NCBI RefSeq assembly: GCF_000720115.1
Contig: NZ_JOIR01000004.1
Span: 1 to 64,000 of the forward strand
Direction of reading: 5' to 3'
Length of the DNA stretch: 64,000 bases
From: Streptomyces sp. NRRL F-2580
GTDB taxonomy: Bacteria; Actinomycetota; Actinomycetes; Streptomycetales; Streptomycetaceae
How positions within the stretch are numbered: the first letter of the stretch is position 1; the number at the start of each line of letters is the position of its first letter. The position numbers were made by a program, and so were the translations under genes. Below, one piece after another: positions 16,896 to 26,562 of this stretch. The notes beneath the pieces are model-generated. The model saw nothing but the letters and a program-made list of their open reading frames with translations. It was not told the origin of the DNA and did no database searches.

Positions 16896-18320
16896 ATGAG
16901 CGTTGTCACCAACACGACCACCATCGGGGCCATCGAGCTGCCGAGCCGGCGGAACACCGAGCTCCTGCTGCTCGTCTTCGCCGTGGTCATCCCGATGTTC
17001 GCCTACGCCAACGTGGGTCTCGCGATCAACGGCAGCCTGCCGCCCGGCATGGTGCTCTACGGCCTCGGCCTCGGCTGCCTCGCCGGGATCGCGCACCTCG
17101 TCGTGCGCCGGTACGCCAAGTACGCCGACCCGCTGCTGCTGCCGCTGGCCACGCTCCTCAACGGTCTGGGCCTCGTCCTGATCTGGCGCCTGGACCAGTC
17201 GGAGCGCCTGCAGAACCTGGCGAAGCGGTCCTTCGGCACCTTCTCCCCGTCGGCGCCCCGCCAGATGATGTACACGGCGGTGGCCATCGCCCTGTTCGCC
17301 GCCGTGCTGCTGATCCTCAAGGACCACCGCGTCCTGCAGCGGTTCACGTACATCTCCATGGCCGGCGCCCTGGTCCTGCTGATCCTGCCGGTCATCCCGG
17401 GCCTCGGCGCCGACGTCTTCGGCGCCAAGATCTGGATCAGCGTCGGCGGCTTCTCCATCCAGCCCGGTGAGTTCGCGAAGATCGTCATCGCGATCTTCTT
17501 CGCCGGCTACCTCATGGTGAAGCGCGACGCGCTCGCGCTGGCCAGCCGCCGCTTCATGGGCCTCTACCTGCCGCGCGGCCGCGACCTCGGCCCGATCCTG
17601 ATGATCTGGGCGATGAGCCTGCTCGTCCTCGTCTTCGAGAACGACCTCGGCACCTCGCTGCTCTTCTTCGGCATGTTCGTGATCATGCTGTACGTGGCCA
17701 CCGAGCGCACCAGCTGGATCGTCATCGGCCTGCTGATGTCGGTCGGCGGCGCCACCGTCGTCGGGGCCACCGCCAGCCACGTCAAGGCCCGCGTCACCGC
17801 CTGGCTCGACCCCTTCGCCTGCTACTCCACCTCCGGCGCCTGCGAGCAGGTCGGCCAGTCGATCATGAGCTTCGGCTCGGGCGGCGTCCTCGGCACCGGA
17901 TGGGGCCAGGGCAACTCCGACCTCATCGGCTTCGCCGCCAACTCCGACTTCATCTTCTCCACCGTCGGCGAAGAGCTCGGGCTCGCCGGTGTGATGGCCT
18001 TCCTCCTGATCTACGGCCTGATCATCGAGCGGGGCGTCCGCACCGCCCTCGCCGCCCGCGACCCCTTCGGCAAGCTCTTCGCCATCGGCCTCTCCGGCGC
18101 CTTCGCGCTCCAGATCTTCGTCGTCGCCGGCGGCGTCATGGGGCTCATCCCCCTCACCGGCATGACGATGCCCTTCCTCGCGTCCGGCGGTTCCTCCGTC
18201 CTCGCGAACTGGATCCTCATCGCCGTCCTCATCCGGATCAGCGACACCGCCCGCCGACCGGCACCGGCCCCGGCCCCGTCCCCCGACTCCGAGATGACCC
18301 AGGTGGTCCGCCCGTCATGA
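16896..18320 (+). CDS. SEDS-family glycosyltransferase (FtsW/RodA type)
   Basis: A 474-residue polytopic protein with roughly 12 membrane helices. SEDS signatures include GAKIWISVGGFSIQPGEFAK, FENDLGTSLLFFGMF, GSGGVLGTGWGQG and TGMTMPFLASGGSSVLANW. SEDS proteins polymerise lipid II into glycan strands and work with a class B PBP, here encoded next door with a 4-bp ATGA overlap. The order phosphatase-SEDS-PBP-kinase is conserved in actinobacteria. RodA-like rather than divisome FtsW is likely from the locus, but not provable here. Confidence 0.93.
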   Translation: MSVVTNTTTIGAIELPSRRNTELLLLVFAVVIPMFAYANVGLAINGSLPPGMVLYGLGLGCLAGIAHLVVRRYAKYADPLLLPLATLLNGLGLVLIWRLDQSERLQNLAKRSFGTFSPSAPRQMMYTAVAIALFAAVLLILKDHRVLQRFTYISMAGALVLLILPVIPGLGADVFGAKIWISVGGFSIQPGEFAKIVIAIFFAGYLMVKRDALALASRRFMGLYLPRGRDLGPILMIWAMSLLVLVFENDLGTSLLFFGMFVIMLYVATERTSWIVIGLLMSVGGATVVGATASHVKARVTAWLDPFACYSTSGACEQVGQSIMSFGSGGVLGTGWGQGNSDLIGFAANSDFIFSTVGEELGLAGVMAFLLIYGLIIERGVRTALAARDPFGKLFAIGLSGAFALQIFVVAGGVMGLIPLTGMTMPFLASGGSSVLANWILIAVLIRISDTARRPAPAPAPSPDSEMTQVVRPS

Positions 18321-19783
18321 ACAAGCCCCTGCGCCGCATCTCGCTGTTCTGCGGGCTGCTCGTCCTCGCCCTGCTGATCCGTACGAACTGGCTGCAGTAC
18401 GTCCAGGCCGAGGAACTCAGCACGCGCAAGGAGAACCGCCGGGTCCAGATCGCCCAGTACGCGACCGAGCGCGGCAACATCATCGTCAAGGGCGAGCCGA
18501 TCACCGGCTCCGCGGTGACCGACGGCAGCGACTACAAGTTCAAGCGGACCTACAAGGACGGCGCGCTGTGGTCGCCCGTCACCGGGTACGCCTCGCAGGC
18601 CTTCGGCTCCACCCAGCTCGAATCGCTCGAGGACGGCATCCTCACCGGCAACGACGACCGGCTGTTCTTCGACCGCACCATCGGCATGTTCACCGGGGAG
18701 AAGAAGCAGGGCGGCAACGTCGTCACCACGCTCAACCCCGACGCGCAGCGGGCCGCCTTCAAGGAGCTCGGCGACAAGAAGGGCGCGGTCGCCGCCATCG
18801 ACCCGCGCACCGGCGCCATCCTCGCCCTGGTCTCCACCCCCTCGTACGACCCCTCCAGCTTCGCGGGCAACTCCACGGCCGACGGGAAGGCCTGGAACGA
18901 GCTGAAGGACAGCGAGGACAAGAAGCTCGTCAACCGCGCCCTGCGCGAGACCTACCCGCCGGGCTCCACCTTCAAGGTGGTCACCGCGGCCGCGGCCCTG
19001 GAGCACGGCGTCGTCAAGAACATCGACGACCCGACGGACACCCCCGAGCCGTACATCCTGCCCGGCACCCAGACCAAGCTGCCCAACTCCCACACCGGGT
19101 GCGAGAAGGCCAGCCTCAACGAGGCCCTGCGCATCTCCTGCAACTCCGTCTTCGCGAACATGGGCGACAAGGTCACCCGCGACAAGATGGTGGAGACCGC
19201 GGAGAAGTTCGGCTTCAACAACGACAAGATCGACATCCCGGTCCGCGCCTTCGCCAGCATCTACGACAAGAAGATGGGCAAGGACGGCAACGCCCAGAGC
19301 GCCATCGGCCAGTTCAACACGGCGGCCACCCCGCTGCAGATGGCCATGGTCACCGCCGCGATCGCCAACGACGGCAAGCTGATGAAGCCGTACATGGTCG
19401 ACCAGCTCACGGCCCCCAACCTGGACATCATCGAGAAGCACGAGCCGCAGGAGATGAGCCGGCCCCTCTCCGCCGCCAACGCGCAGAAGGTCCAGGAGAT
19501 GATGGTCAACGTCGTCGAGAAGGGCACCGGCTCCAACGCCAAGATCAAGGACGTGAAGGTCGGCGGCAAGACCGGTACGGCGCAGCACGGCGAGGGCAAC
19601 AAGAAGCGCCCCTACGCCTGGTTCATCTCCTACGCCGAGAACCCGGACGGCACCTCGCCCGTCGCCGTCGCCGTCGTCATCGAGGACAGCGAGGGCACCG
19701 CCCGTGACGACATCAGCGGTGGCGGTCTCGCCGCCCCCGTCGCCCAGGCGGTCATGAAGGCAGTGCTCAGCAGCCAGGGGTGA
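18317..19783 (+). CDS. pbpA: Class B penicillin-binding protein PbpA
   Basis: A 488-residue peptidoglycan transpeptidase. It has an N-terminal membrane anchor (ISLFCGLLVLALLIRTNWLQ), a dimerisation/pedestal domain, and a transpeptidase domain with the active-site serine in PPGSTFKVV (SxxK), SCN in RISCNSVFA and KTGTAQ. The start overlaps the SEDS stop by four bases. It crosslinks glycan strands made by the SEDS partner. Confidence 0.95.
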   Translation: MNKPLRRISLFCGLLVLALLIRTNWLQYVQAEELSTRKENRRVQIAQYATERGNIIVKGEPITGSAVTDGSDYKFKRTYKDGALWSPVTGYASQAFGSTQLESLEDGILTGNDDRLFFDRTIGMFTGEKKQGGNVVTTLNPDAQRAAFKELGDKKGAVAAIDPRTGAILALVSTPSYDPSSFAGNSTADGKAWNELKDSEDKKLVNRALRETYPPGSTFKVVTAAAALEHGVVKNIDDPTDTPEPYILPGTQTKLPNSHTGCEKASLNEALRISCNSVFANMGDKVTRDKMVETAEKFGFNNDKIDIPVRAFASIYDKKMGKDGNAQSAIGQFNTAATPLQMAMVTAAIANDGKLMKPYMVDQLTAPNLDIIEKHEPQEMSRPLSAANAQKVQEMMVNVVEKGTGSNAKIKDVKVGGKTGTAQHGEGNKKRPYAWFISYAENPDGTSPVAVAVVIEDSEGTARDDISGGGLAAPVAQAVMKAVLSSQG

Positions 19784-19978
19784 CCAAGCAATGACGGGCC
19801 GGAGCGGAGTGACGCACCTCACTGAATTCCGCCCGGATCCGAGCGTACGGTACCGGTCCAGTATCAGCCTGTGGCCACGAACCGATCACGGACGATCGGC
19901 CGGTAGCCTTTGCGCGAACAGCACACCGCCGGACCACACACAGGTGCGGTCGGGACTGACGGAGAGGGCTGCAACGTT

Positions 19979-21994
19979 ATGGAAGAGCCGCGTCGCCTCG
20001 GCGGCCGGTACGAGCTGAGCCACGTGCTCGGCCGTGGTGGCATGGCCGAGGTCTACCTCGCCCACGACACCCGGCTCGGCCGTACCGTCGCCGTCAAGAC
20101 CCTGCGTGCCGACCTCGCCCGCGACCCGTCCTTCCAGGCCCGGTTCCGGCGCGAGGCCCAGTCGGCCGCGTCGCTGAACCACCCCGCGATCGTCGCCGTC
20201 TACGACACCGGCGAGGACTACGTCGACAACATCTCCATCCCGTACATCGTGATGGAGTACGTCGACGGCTCCACCCTGCGCGAGCTGCTGCACTCGGGCC
20301 GCAAGCTGCTGCCCGAACGCACCCTGGAAATGTGCATCGGCATCCTCCAGGCCCTGGAGTACTCGCACCGGGCCGGCATCGTGCACCGCGACATCAAGCC
20401 CGCGAACGTCATGCTGACGCGGACGGGCCAGGTCAAGGTCATGGACTTCGGCATCGCCCGCGCCATGGGCGACTCCGGCATGACCATGACGCAGACGGCC
20501 GCCGTCATCGGCACCGCCCAGTACCTCTCCCCGGAGCAGGCCAAGGGTGAGCAGGTCGACGCGCGCTCCGACCTCTACTCGGCGGGCTGCCTGCTCTACG
20601 AGCTGCTCAGCGTGCGGCCCCCGTTCGTCGGCGACTCCCCCGTGGCCGTCGCCTACCAGCACGTACGGGAAGAGCCGCAGCCTCCGTCGAACTTCGACCC
20701 CGAGATCACGCCCGAGATGGACGCCATCGTCCTCAAGGCCCTGGTCAAGGACCCCGATTACCGCTACCAGTCGGCCGACGAGATGCGCGCCGACATCGAG
20801 GCCTGCCTCGACGGCCAGCCCGTCGCCGCCACCGCCTCCATGGGCGCGGCCGGCTACGGCTACCCCGATCAGGGCCACGGATACGGGCAGCCCGGCTACG
20901 ACCAGCCCACCACCGCCCTGCGCGCCACCGAAGGCGGCCAGACCGCGATGATGGCGCCGATGCCCCCGGGCGACGGCGGCTACGGATACGGCGACCAGGG
21001 CCACGGCGGCTATGACCAGGGCCCGAACCGCCGCCAGCAGAAGAAGAGCAAGGCCTCCACGGTCCTGCTCGTGCTGGCCGGCGTCCTCGTCCTCGTCGGC
21101 GCGATCCTCATCGGCCGCTCCCTCTTCAGCGAGACGGCCGACAACCGGCCCGCCGTGCCCAAGCTCGTCGGCCAGACCCTCGAACAGGCGCAGAAGAGCG
21201 GCGACAACGTCGGACTCAAGGTGGTCAAGGGCGGCGACGCGCCCTGCGACAACCAGCCCAAGGGCAACGTCTGCACGCAGGACCCGGCGGCCGACATCAA
21301 GGTCAAGGACGGTTCCACGGTCACGGTGACGGTCTCCTCGGGCGCGCCCAAGGTGCAGGTCCCCATCGTCACGAGGCTCACCTTCGAAGAGGCCGAGAAG
21401 ACCCTGAAGGACAGGGGTTTCCAGGTCGAGCGCAAGACCGAGGAGTCCGACCAGACCCCCGGGCTCGTGCTGGAGCAGGACCCGAAGGGCGGCGAGGCGG
21501 AGAAGAACTCCGTCGTCAAGCTGACGGTGTCCAAGGAGCTGGCCAAGGCCGTGGTCCCGGAGCTCAAGGGCAAGACCAGGGACGACGCGGAGAAGGCGCT
21601 CAAGGACGTCAAGCTCAAGCTCGGCAGCGTGACGGAGGGCGAGCAGCCCGGAGCCGCTCCGGGGACGGTCGTCCTGCAGCAGTTCGCGGCGGGGCAGCAG
21701 CTCGAGGTGGGCAAGACGGTGAACATCACCATCGCCAAGGCCTCGACGGCGACCGTGGTGCCGAACTTCGCCGGCCGGACGCTGGGCCAGTACAAGGACG
21801 ATCTGCAGCGCGCCAACCTGCGGGTCGGCATCGTCGGCGGCCCGACGGACGACAACGCGATCGTGGTGCAGACCAACCCGCCGCCCGGCACCCCGCTCAG
21901 CTCGGGGCAGCCCGTCAACATCGCCACCACCCAGGGCCAGCAGGACGGCGGCGGCCTCATCTCCGGCCTGACGGGCGGCAACGGCCGCAGGTAG
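19979..21994 (+). CDS. pknB: PknB-type Ser/Thr kinase with four PASTA domains
   Basis: A 671-residue receptor kinase. The kinase domain (residues 11-275) has the glycine loop LGRGGMAEVYLA, catalytic HRDIKPANV, DFG and an activation loop rich in Thr (MTMTQTAAVIGTAQYLS). A linker, one membrane helix (near 360-380) and four external PASTA repeats follow; PASTA domains sense muropeptides or lipid II. The ATG at 19979 with GGAGAGG upstream was chosen over 19910. It is the last gene of the block and is followed by a strong terminator. Confidence 0.95.
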   Translation: MEEPRRLGGRYELSHVLGRGGMAEVYLAHDTRLGRTVAVKTLRADLARDPSFQARFRREAQSAASLNHPAIVAVYDTGEDYVDNISIPYIVMEYVDGSTLRELLHSGRKLLPERTLEMCIGILQALEYSHRAGIVHRDIKPANVMLTRTGQVKVMDFGIARAMGDSGMTMTQTAAVIGTAQYLSPEQAKGEQVDARSDLYSAGCLLYELLSVRPPFVGDSPVAVAYQHVREEPQPPSNFDPEITPEMDAIVLKALVKDPDYRYQSADEMRADIEACLDGQPVAATASMGAAGYGYPDQGHGYGQPGYDQPTTALRATEGGQTAMMAPMPPGDGGYGYGDQGHGGYDQGPNRRQQKKSKASTVLLVLAGVLVLVGAILIGRSLFSETADNRPAVPKLVGQTLEQAQKSGDNVGLKVVKGGDAPCDNQPKGNVCTQDPAADIKVKDGSTVTVTVSSGAPKVQVPIVTRLTFEEAEKTLKDRGFQVERKTEESDQTPGLVLEQDPKGGEAEKNSVVKLTVSKELAKAVVPELKGKTRDDAEKALKDVKLKLGSVTEGEQPGAAPGTVVLQQFAAGQQLEVGKTVNITIAKASTATVVPNFAGRTLGQYKDDLQRANLRVGIVGGPTDDNAIVVQTNPPPGTPLSSGQPVNIATTQGQQDGGGLISGLTGGNGRR

Positions 21995-22020
21995 TACGGA
22001 AGCCCGGAAGCCCGGCACAC

Positions 22021-22072
22021 AGGTCCGGCCCTTCTCCCCCCGTCGTCGGGGGAGAAGGGCCGGACCTTTTCC
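22021..22072 (+). terminator. Strong intrinsic terminator after pknB
   Basis: A perfect 20-bp stem (22021-22040 with 22048-22067) and a 7-nt loop are followed by TTTT. It ends the fhaA-pknB transcription unit. Confidence 0.9.
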
Positions 22073-22196
22073 GTACCCCGCCGCCGCGCGGCCGTCTGCG
22101 CCCCGCCCGGGACCGCTCGGGGCCCCGGTGGCCCCGGGGGCCCGCTGGGCCTCAGGAGGCGCCGCAGGAGCCCCTGGTGGCCCGTGGGGGCCTTCC

Positions 22197-22919
22197 TCAG
22201 CGCAGCTCCGCCGGCAGCGTGCGCTTCGCGTCCACCTTCTCCGTGCGGACCAGCTCGCCCCACACGATGTACCGGTACTTCGAGGTGTAGACCGGCGTGC
22301 AGGTGGTGAGGGTGATGTACCGGCCCGGGGCGGCCTTCCCCGACTCCTTCGGGACCGGGTTGATCACGTCGGTGTTGTACTTCGACGTCTGGCGCAGCTC
22401 CGCGAAGACCTTGTACACGTACCAGGTGTCCCGGGTCTCGAAGACGATCGCGTCGCCGTTCCTCACCTTGTCGATGTTGTGGAACTTCGCCCCGTGTCCG
22501 TCGCGGTGCGCGGCGAGCGAGAAGTTCCCCTTCTCGTCCCACGGCAGCGCCGACTTCACCGGCTCCGTGTAGTACCCGGCCACGCCGTCGTCGAGGACGT
22601 CCGGCGCCGTGCCCGGCTTGACGAGCACCTCGCCGTTCTTCATCGCCGGTACGTGCAGGAAGCCGACGCCGTCCTTGGTGTCCAGCGCCCCCGGCTCCGC
22701 GGGCCGGGCGGGTGTCTGCCACTGCTGGCGGACCTCGTCGCCCTTCGCGGAGGCCTGCCGGTCCGCGAGGACGTTCGTCCACCACAGCGAGTAGGCCACG
22801 AACAGGCCCAGCACCAGGCCCACCGTGATCAGGACCTCGCCCAGCAGGCTCAGGAAACCGGCGAGCACACTGCGGTTGCCGGCGGGCGGGGCCGCGGCGC
22901 GGCGGCGGGCTCGAGACAC
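22197..22919 (-). CDS. Class E sortase (first of three)
   Basis: A 240-residue membrane transpeptidase. It has a basic N-terminus, one membrane helix (LLGEVLITVGLVLGLFVAYS) and a sortase barrel with the histidine in AAHRDGH, the catalytic cysteine in TLTTCTPVYTSKYR and an arginine shortly after. The GTG at 22919 has AAGGACG upstream. By position next to pknB it corresponds to the S. coelicolor SrtE2/SrtE1 tandem, which anchors LAXTG proteins such as long chaplins; that assignment is by locus and not proven. Confidence 0.9.
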   Translation of the reverse strand: MSRARRRAAAPPAGNRSVLAGFLSLLGEVLITVGLVLGLFVAYSLWWTNVLADRQASAKGDEVRQQWQTPARPAEPGALDTKDGVGFLHVPAMKNGEVLVKPGTAPDVLDDGVAGYYTEPVKSALPWDEKGNFSLAAHRDGHGAKFHNIDKVRNGDAIVFETRDTWYVYKVFAELRQTSKYNTDVINPVPKESGKAAPGRYITLTTCTPVYTSKYRYIVWGELVRTEKVDAKRTLPAELR

Positions 22920-22933
22920 TGCTTGTTTCGTCC

Positions 22934-23758
22934 TTAACTGGTCAGCGCGGGCGGCGGACCCTGGCTGCGGGGCCGCTCCTCGGTCATCCTGCCCCATACG
23001 ATCATCCGGTAGGTGCTGGTGAACTCCGGGGTGCAGGTGGTCAGCGTGATGTACCGGCCCGGGGAGGTGAATCCCGATCCTTCCGGCACCGGCTTGATCA
23101 CCGCCACGTTCGTCGGCGGGGTCTGCGCGAGCGACGAGGTCATCTCGTACGTGTAGTACGCGTCCCGGGTCTCGACGACGACGGGATCCCCGGGCACCAG
23201 CCGGTTGACGTAGCGGAAGGGCTCGCCGTGGGTGTTGCGGTGACCGGCCACCGCGAAGTTGCCCTGCTCGTCCGAGGGCATCGCCGTCTTCAGCGCGCCC
23301 TCGCCGTAGTGCCCGACCATGCCCCGGTCCAGCACCCTGGGCTTGCTGATGCCTTCCGCCACCGGGACCTTCACGTCGAGCTTCGGGATGTGGAGGATGG
23401 CGAAGCCCTGGCCGGGCTCGAAGGCCGTCACCGGCGGCGCCGCGGCCCCGTCACCGCCCGGCGGGTGCTCCCAGGTCTGGCGCAGCGAGCCGGCGGCCCC
23501 GTTCGCCGCCCGCTCCGCCACGACGTTCGTGTACCAGAGCTGGTAGGCGACGAACAGCAGCATCACCAGCCCCACCGTGATGAACAGCTCTCCGCCCAGC
23601 CGGCTCGCGATGACCACCGGGCCGCCCGACGCCGGCCGCCTGCGCCGCCGTCCGCCCCGTCTCCGGGTGCGTCTGGCGGCCCGTTTCGCGGCCTCCTGAG
23701 CTGCCCTGCGTCGCGCGGCCCGGCCCTCCGTGGGCGCGGACGGCGCGACCGTCGTCAC
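22934..23758 (-). CDS. Class E sortase (second of three)
   Basis: A 274-residue paralogue of the neighbouring sortase. The N-terminus is very Arg-rich (RRTRRRGGRRRRR near residue 30), with one membrane helix (LFITVGLVMLLFVAYQLWY). AGHRNTH carries the histidine, and TLTTCTPEFTSTYR the catalytic cysteine and arginine. The GTG at 23758 overlaps the stop of the upstream amidotransferase gene (GTGA). The stop lies 14 bp ahead of the first sortase start, so these genes share one transcript. Confidence 0.9.
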   Translation of the reverse strand: MTTVAPSAPTEGRAARRRAAQEAAKRAARRTRRRGGRRRRRPASGGPVVIASRLGGELFITVGLVMLLFVAYQLWYTNVVAERAANGAAGSLRQTWEHPPGGDGAAAPPVTAFEPGQGFAILHIPKLDVKVPVAEGISKPRVLDRGMVGHYGEGALKTAMPSDEQGNFAVAGHRNTHGEPFRYVNRLVPGDPVVVETRDAYYTYEMTSSLAQTPPTNVAVIKPVPEGSGFTSPGRYITLTTCTPEFTSTYRMIVWGRMTEERPRSQGPPPALTS

Positions 23759-24393
23759 GCGACGGCCTTGCCCACCACCGGGGCCAGCCCCACCGAGCGC
23801 TCCACGGCACCCGCGTCACCGCACCGCACCAGCCAGTTCGCGAGCATCCGGTGGCCCCACTCGGTCAGCACGGACTCGGGGTGGAACTGCACGCCCTCGA
23901 CGTCGTGCTCCCGGTGGCGCAGGCCCATGATGATCCCGTCCTCGGTGCGCGCCGTGACCTCCAGCGCGTCGGGCAGGGTGCCGGGCTCGGCGGCGAGGGA
24001 GTGGTAGCGGGTCGCGGTGAACGGCGAGGGCAGTCCCTCGAAGACGCCCAGCCCCTCGTGGATCACGGGCGAGGTCTTGCCGTGCAGCAGCTCGGGCGCC
24101 CGGCCGACGACGCCGCCGTAGGCGACGGCCATCGACTGCATGCCCAGGCACACGCCGAAGACGGGAACGGCCGTCCGCGCGCAGTGCCGGACCATGTCGA
24201 TGCAAACGCCCGCTTCCTCGGGCGTGCCCGGCCCGGGGGACAGCAGGACCCCGTCGAATCCGTCCTGCGCGTGCGCGAGCTCGACCTCGTCGTTGCGCAG
24301 CACCTCGCATTCGGCGCCGAGCTGGTAGAGGTACTGGACCAGGTTGAAGACAAAGCTGTCGTAGTTGTCGACAACCAGAATGCGCGCGCTCAC
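23755..24393 (-). CDS. TrpG/PabA-type glutamine amidotransferase
   Basis: A 212-residue class I glutamine amidotransferase. It starts RILVVDNYDSFVFNLVQYL, has the oxyanion segment SPGPGTPEEAG, the nucleophile in GVCLGMQSMA and the His-Glu pair in GVQFHPESVLTE. Alone it would supply ammonia to an anthranilate or aminodeoxychorismate synthase. Here it sits between sortase genes with no synthase partner, as in other Streptomyces. The GTG at 24393 overlaps the upstream stop. Confidence 0.88.
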   Translation of the reverse strand: MSARILVVDNYDSFVFNLVQYLYQLGAECEVLRNDEVELAHAQDGFDGVLLSPGPGTPEEAGVCIDMVRHCARTAVPVFGVCLGMQSMAVAYGGVVGRAPELLHGKTSPVIHEGLGVFEGLPSPFTATRYHSLAAEPGTLPDALEVTARTEDGIIMGLRHREHDVEGVQFHPESVLTEWGHRMLANWLVRCGDAGAVERSVGLAPVVGKAVA

Positions 24394-24590
24394 GGAGTGG
24401 CTCCCGATCCCTCGTCCACCGTCACATCGTTGAACGGCAGGAGCGGCTCGGCCCACGGGAAGACGTACTGGAACAGCACGAAGACCACCGCGAGGACCAG
24501 TACGAGTGAGATCAGTGCGCGGACCAACGCGTTGCCCGGCAGGTGCCGCCAGATCCAGCCGTACATGCCGCCTGTTTCCTTTTCGTCCAC
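24390..24590 (-). CDS. Small single-pass membrane protein
   Basis: A 66-residue protein with one strong membrane helix (LVRALISLVLVLAVVFVLFQYVF) and a short acidic C-terminus. Its TGA overlaps the amidotransferase GTG, so it belongs to the sortase operon. No known family motif was recognised; a role beside the sortases is inferred only from position. Confidence 0.75.
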   Translation of the reverse strand: MDEKETGGMYGWIWRHLPGNALVRALISLVLVLAVVFVLFQYVFPWAEPLLPFNDVTVDEGSGATP

Positions 24591-24655
24591 ATTCGTTCAA
24601 CGCACCGCGGGGGCGGTACGCGAACAGACTAAAGCCAGCGGCCCGACGGGGAGGG

Positions 24656-25438
24656 TCACCCGGACAAACCCTCCGGCCGGCCCTGCCCCACGGCGCGGGT
24701 CCCGGTCAGCTCCGCCCAGACGACCAGCCGGTGGCTGTGGCCCCACTCCGGATCGCAGGTCGTCAGGGTCAGGTACCGGCCGGGCGTGGTGAACGGCGAC
24801 TTCTCCGGGACCGGGGCGACCACCCCGACCTGCGTCGGCAGCGTGCGCAGGGGCCCGCCCCGCACGGCGTACGTGTACCAGGTGCTCTCGTCCTTGAGGA
24901 TGACCTCGTCCCCCGCGCGCAGTTCCGGGAAGTCCTTGAAGGGATCGCCGTAGGTGCGCCGGTGGCCGGCCACCGAGAAGTTCCCGGGGGCGCCGAGGCG
25001 GGCGGTGCCGGCGTAGTGGCCCAGGCCCTTCTTCAGCAGCTCGGCGTCCGTGCCCTCCAGGACGGGCTTGACCCAGTCCGGTCCGAAGCGCGGCACGTAC
25101 ATCTCGGCGAAGGCCCGGCCGGCGGGATAGGGGGGCGGTTCGGCCGGTCCGGCCGGCTCGGCGGGTCCGCCCGGCTCGGCGGGGGCCGCCGGCGGCGCGG
25201 ACGGCGCGGACTGCGGCGCGGCCGCCGGGGCCGCCGCCGCCCAGCGGTCGCGCAGCCCGGCCCGCTCCCCGTCCATGGCCCGATCGGCCTTGACCCCGGT
25301 CCACAGCAGGACGTACGCGACGAACAGCACGATCAGCGTGCCCGCCGTCAGGCACACCTCGCTGAACGTCCGTACCACCAGGCGCAGTACGACGTCGCGA
25401 CGGACCCGCTCACGGGGTGGGAGCCACCGGCTTCGCAT
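24656..25438 (-). CDS. Class E sortase (third of three)
   Basis: A 260-residue sortase-fold protein with an N-terminal membrane helix (TAGTLIVLFVAYVLLWTG), an Ala/Pro-rich spacer (about residues 68-105), AGHRRTYGD with the histidine, and TLTTCDPEWGHSHR with the cysteine and arginine. It overlaps the stop of the DUF881 gene upstream by 29 bp, so the two are coupled. Confidence 0.88.
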   Translation of the reverse strand: MRSRWLPPRERVRRDVVLRLVVRTFSEVCLTAGTLIVLFVAYVLLWTGVKADRAMDGERAGLRDRWAAAAPAAAPQSAPSAPPAAPAEPGGPAEPAGPAEPPPYPAGRAFAEMYVPRFGPDWVKPVLEGTDAELLKKGLGHYAGTARLGAPGNFSVAGHRRTYGDPFKDFPELRAGDEVILKDESTWYTYAVRGGPLRTLPTQVGVVAPVPEKSPFTTPGRYLTLTTCDPEWGHSHRLVVWAELTGTRAVGQGRPEGLSG

Positions 25439-26207
25439 AGTGGAGGTCCACTGTGCCGGAGTAGCCCGGAAGAGTCAGCGCCTTGTGCTCGTCCACTTTC
25501 CAGCCGAGCCCGTACGCGTTCACGTACAGCTGGTAGTTCTGCAGGGCCGGCGAGGCGGCCAGGGCCTTCTTCAGCGCGTTCGGATCGCCGACCGCCGAGA
25601 TCTTGTACGGGGGCGAGTAGACGCGGCCCTGGAGGATCAGGGTGTTGCCCACGCAGCGCACCGCGCTGGTGGAGATGAGCCGCTGGTCCATGACCTGGAT
25701 GCCCTGGGCGCCGCCCTGCCAGAGGGCGTTCACCACGGCCTGCAGGTCCTGCTGGTGGATCACCAGGTCGTTGGGCTGCGGCTCGGGCACGTTGGGGATG
25801 CGGGCGGTGGCGTTCGGCGGGGCGTCGTTGAGGGTGACCGTCAGCCCCTTGCCGGACAGCTCCTCGGTGCCCGAGGCCGCGCGCAGGGCGGCCAGCTTCG
25901 CGTCCTCGGCCTTGGTGCTGCCGTCGTCGCGGTCGGCGAGGGCGTCCACCCGGCGGCGGGCCACGCCGGTGCTCTGCTCCAGCTCCGCGTTGTCCTGGCT
26001 GCGCTCCTTGATGAGGTCCGACAGCTTGAGGAGCGATGCGTCCGTCCGGATGTTCGTACCCTTGGAGGTGTTGAAACTGGTGACGAAGAGCAGCCCGGCC
26101 AGGGCGAAGACGGCGGCCGTCAGCAGCCGGACCGGCCTGGCCCGGCGACGGGGACCCGCGGAGGAGTCGTCGGAATCGCTCAACGTACCCTTCTCCTTCA
26201 ACGCCAC
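25410..26207 (-). CDS. DUF881 family membrane-anchored protein
   Basis: A 265-residue protein with one membrane helix (LLTAAVFALAGLLFVTSF), a coiled coil (about residues 58-98) and a C-terminal DUF881 domain (LVIHQQDLQAVVNALWQGG and NTLILQGRVYSPPYKISAVG). DUF881 proteins are linked by location to division and sporulation loci of Gram-positive bacteria. The GTG at 26207 diverges from crgA over 67 bp. Confidence 0.88.
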   Translation of the reverse strand: MALKEKGTLSDSDDSSAGPRRRARPVRLLTAAVFALAGLLFVTSFNTSKGTNIRTDASLLKLSDLIKERSQDNAELEQSTGVARRRVDALADRDDGSTKAEDAKLAALRAASGTEELSGKGLTVTLNDAPPNATARIPNVPEPQPNDLVIHQQDLQAVVNALWQGGAQGIQVMDQRLISTSAVRCVGNTLILQGRVYSPPYKISAVGDPNALKKALAASPALQNYQLYVNAYGLGWKVDEHKALTLPGYSGTVDLHYAKPVAPTP

Positions 26208-26274
26208 AGGTCCACTACGCTAACGGACGCCCGGGGCAGGCAAGGTCCCCAGCGCATCGACAGGAGAGCCCCTC

Positions 26275-26529
26275 GTGCCGAAGTCACGTATCCGCAAGAA
26301 GGACGACTACACGCCGCCGCCCACGCGGCAGCCGCAGAGCATCCGGCTGACGAACCGCAGCTGGGTCGCCCCGGTCATGCTGGCGTTCTTCCTGATCGGA
26401 CTCGCGTGGATCGTCGTCTTCTACGTGACCGAGACCCAGCTGCCGATCGAGGCACTGGGCAATTGGAACATCGTGGTCGGTTTCGGCTTCATCGCCGCGG
26501 GATTCGGTGTGTCCACGCAGTGGAAGTAG
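26275..26529 (+). CDS. crgA: CrgA, cell-division protein
   Basis: An 84-residue protein with a basic soluble N-terminus ([14 protein letters not shown]) and two membrane helices ([20 protein letters not shown] and [17 protein letters not shown]). CrgA coordinates FtsZ-ring growth with septation in Streptomyces and binds wall enzymes in mycobacteria. The GTG at 26275 is preceded by AGGAGAG. A useful marker that this half is the conserved crgA region. Confidence 0.96.
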   Translation: MPKSRIRKKDDYTPPPTRQPQSIRLTNRSWVAPVMLAFFLIGLAWIVVFYVTETQLPIEALGNWNIVVGFGFIAAGFGVSTQWK

Positions 26530-26562
26530 CACTTCTCGACCGCTGACGGAAGCTCTCCCCAT

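Noticed and set aside
23755..24393. Assignment of the amidotransferase to the right-hand cluster or to tryptophan synthesis
   Set aside because: It lies in the conserved sortase operon, translationally overlapped on both sides, with no synthase partner; a pathway role was not assigned.
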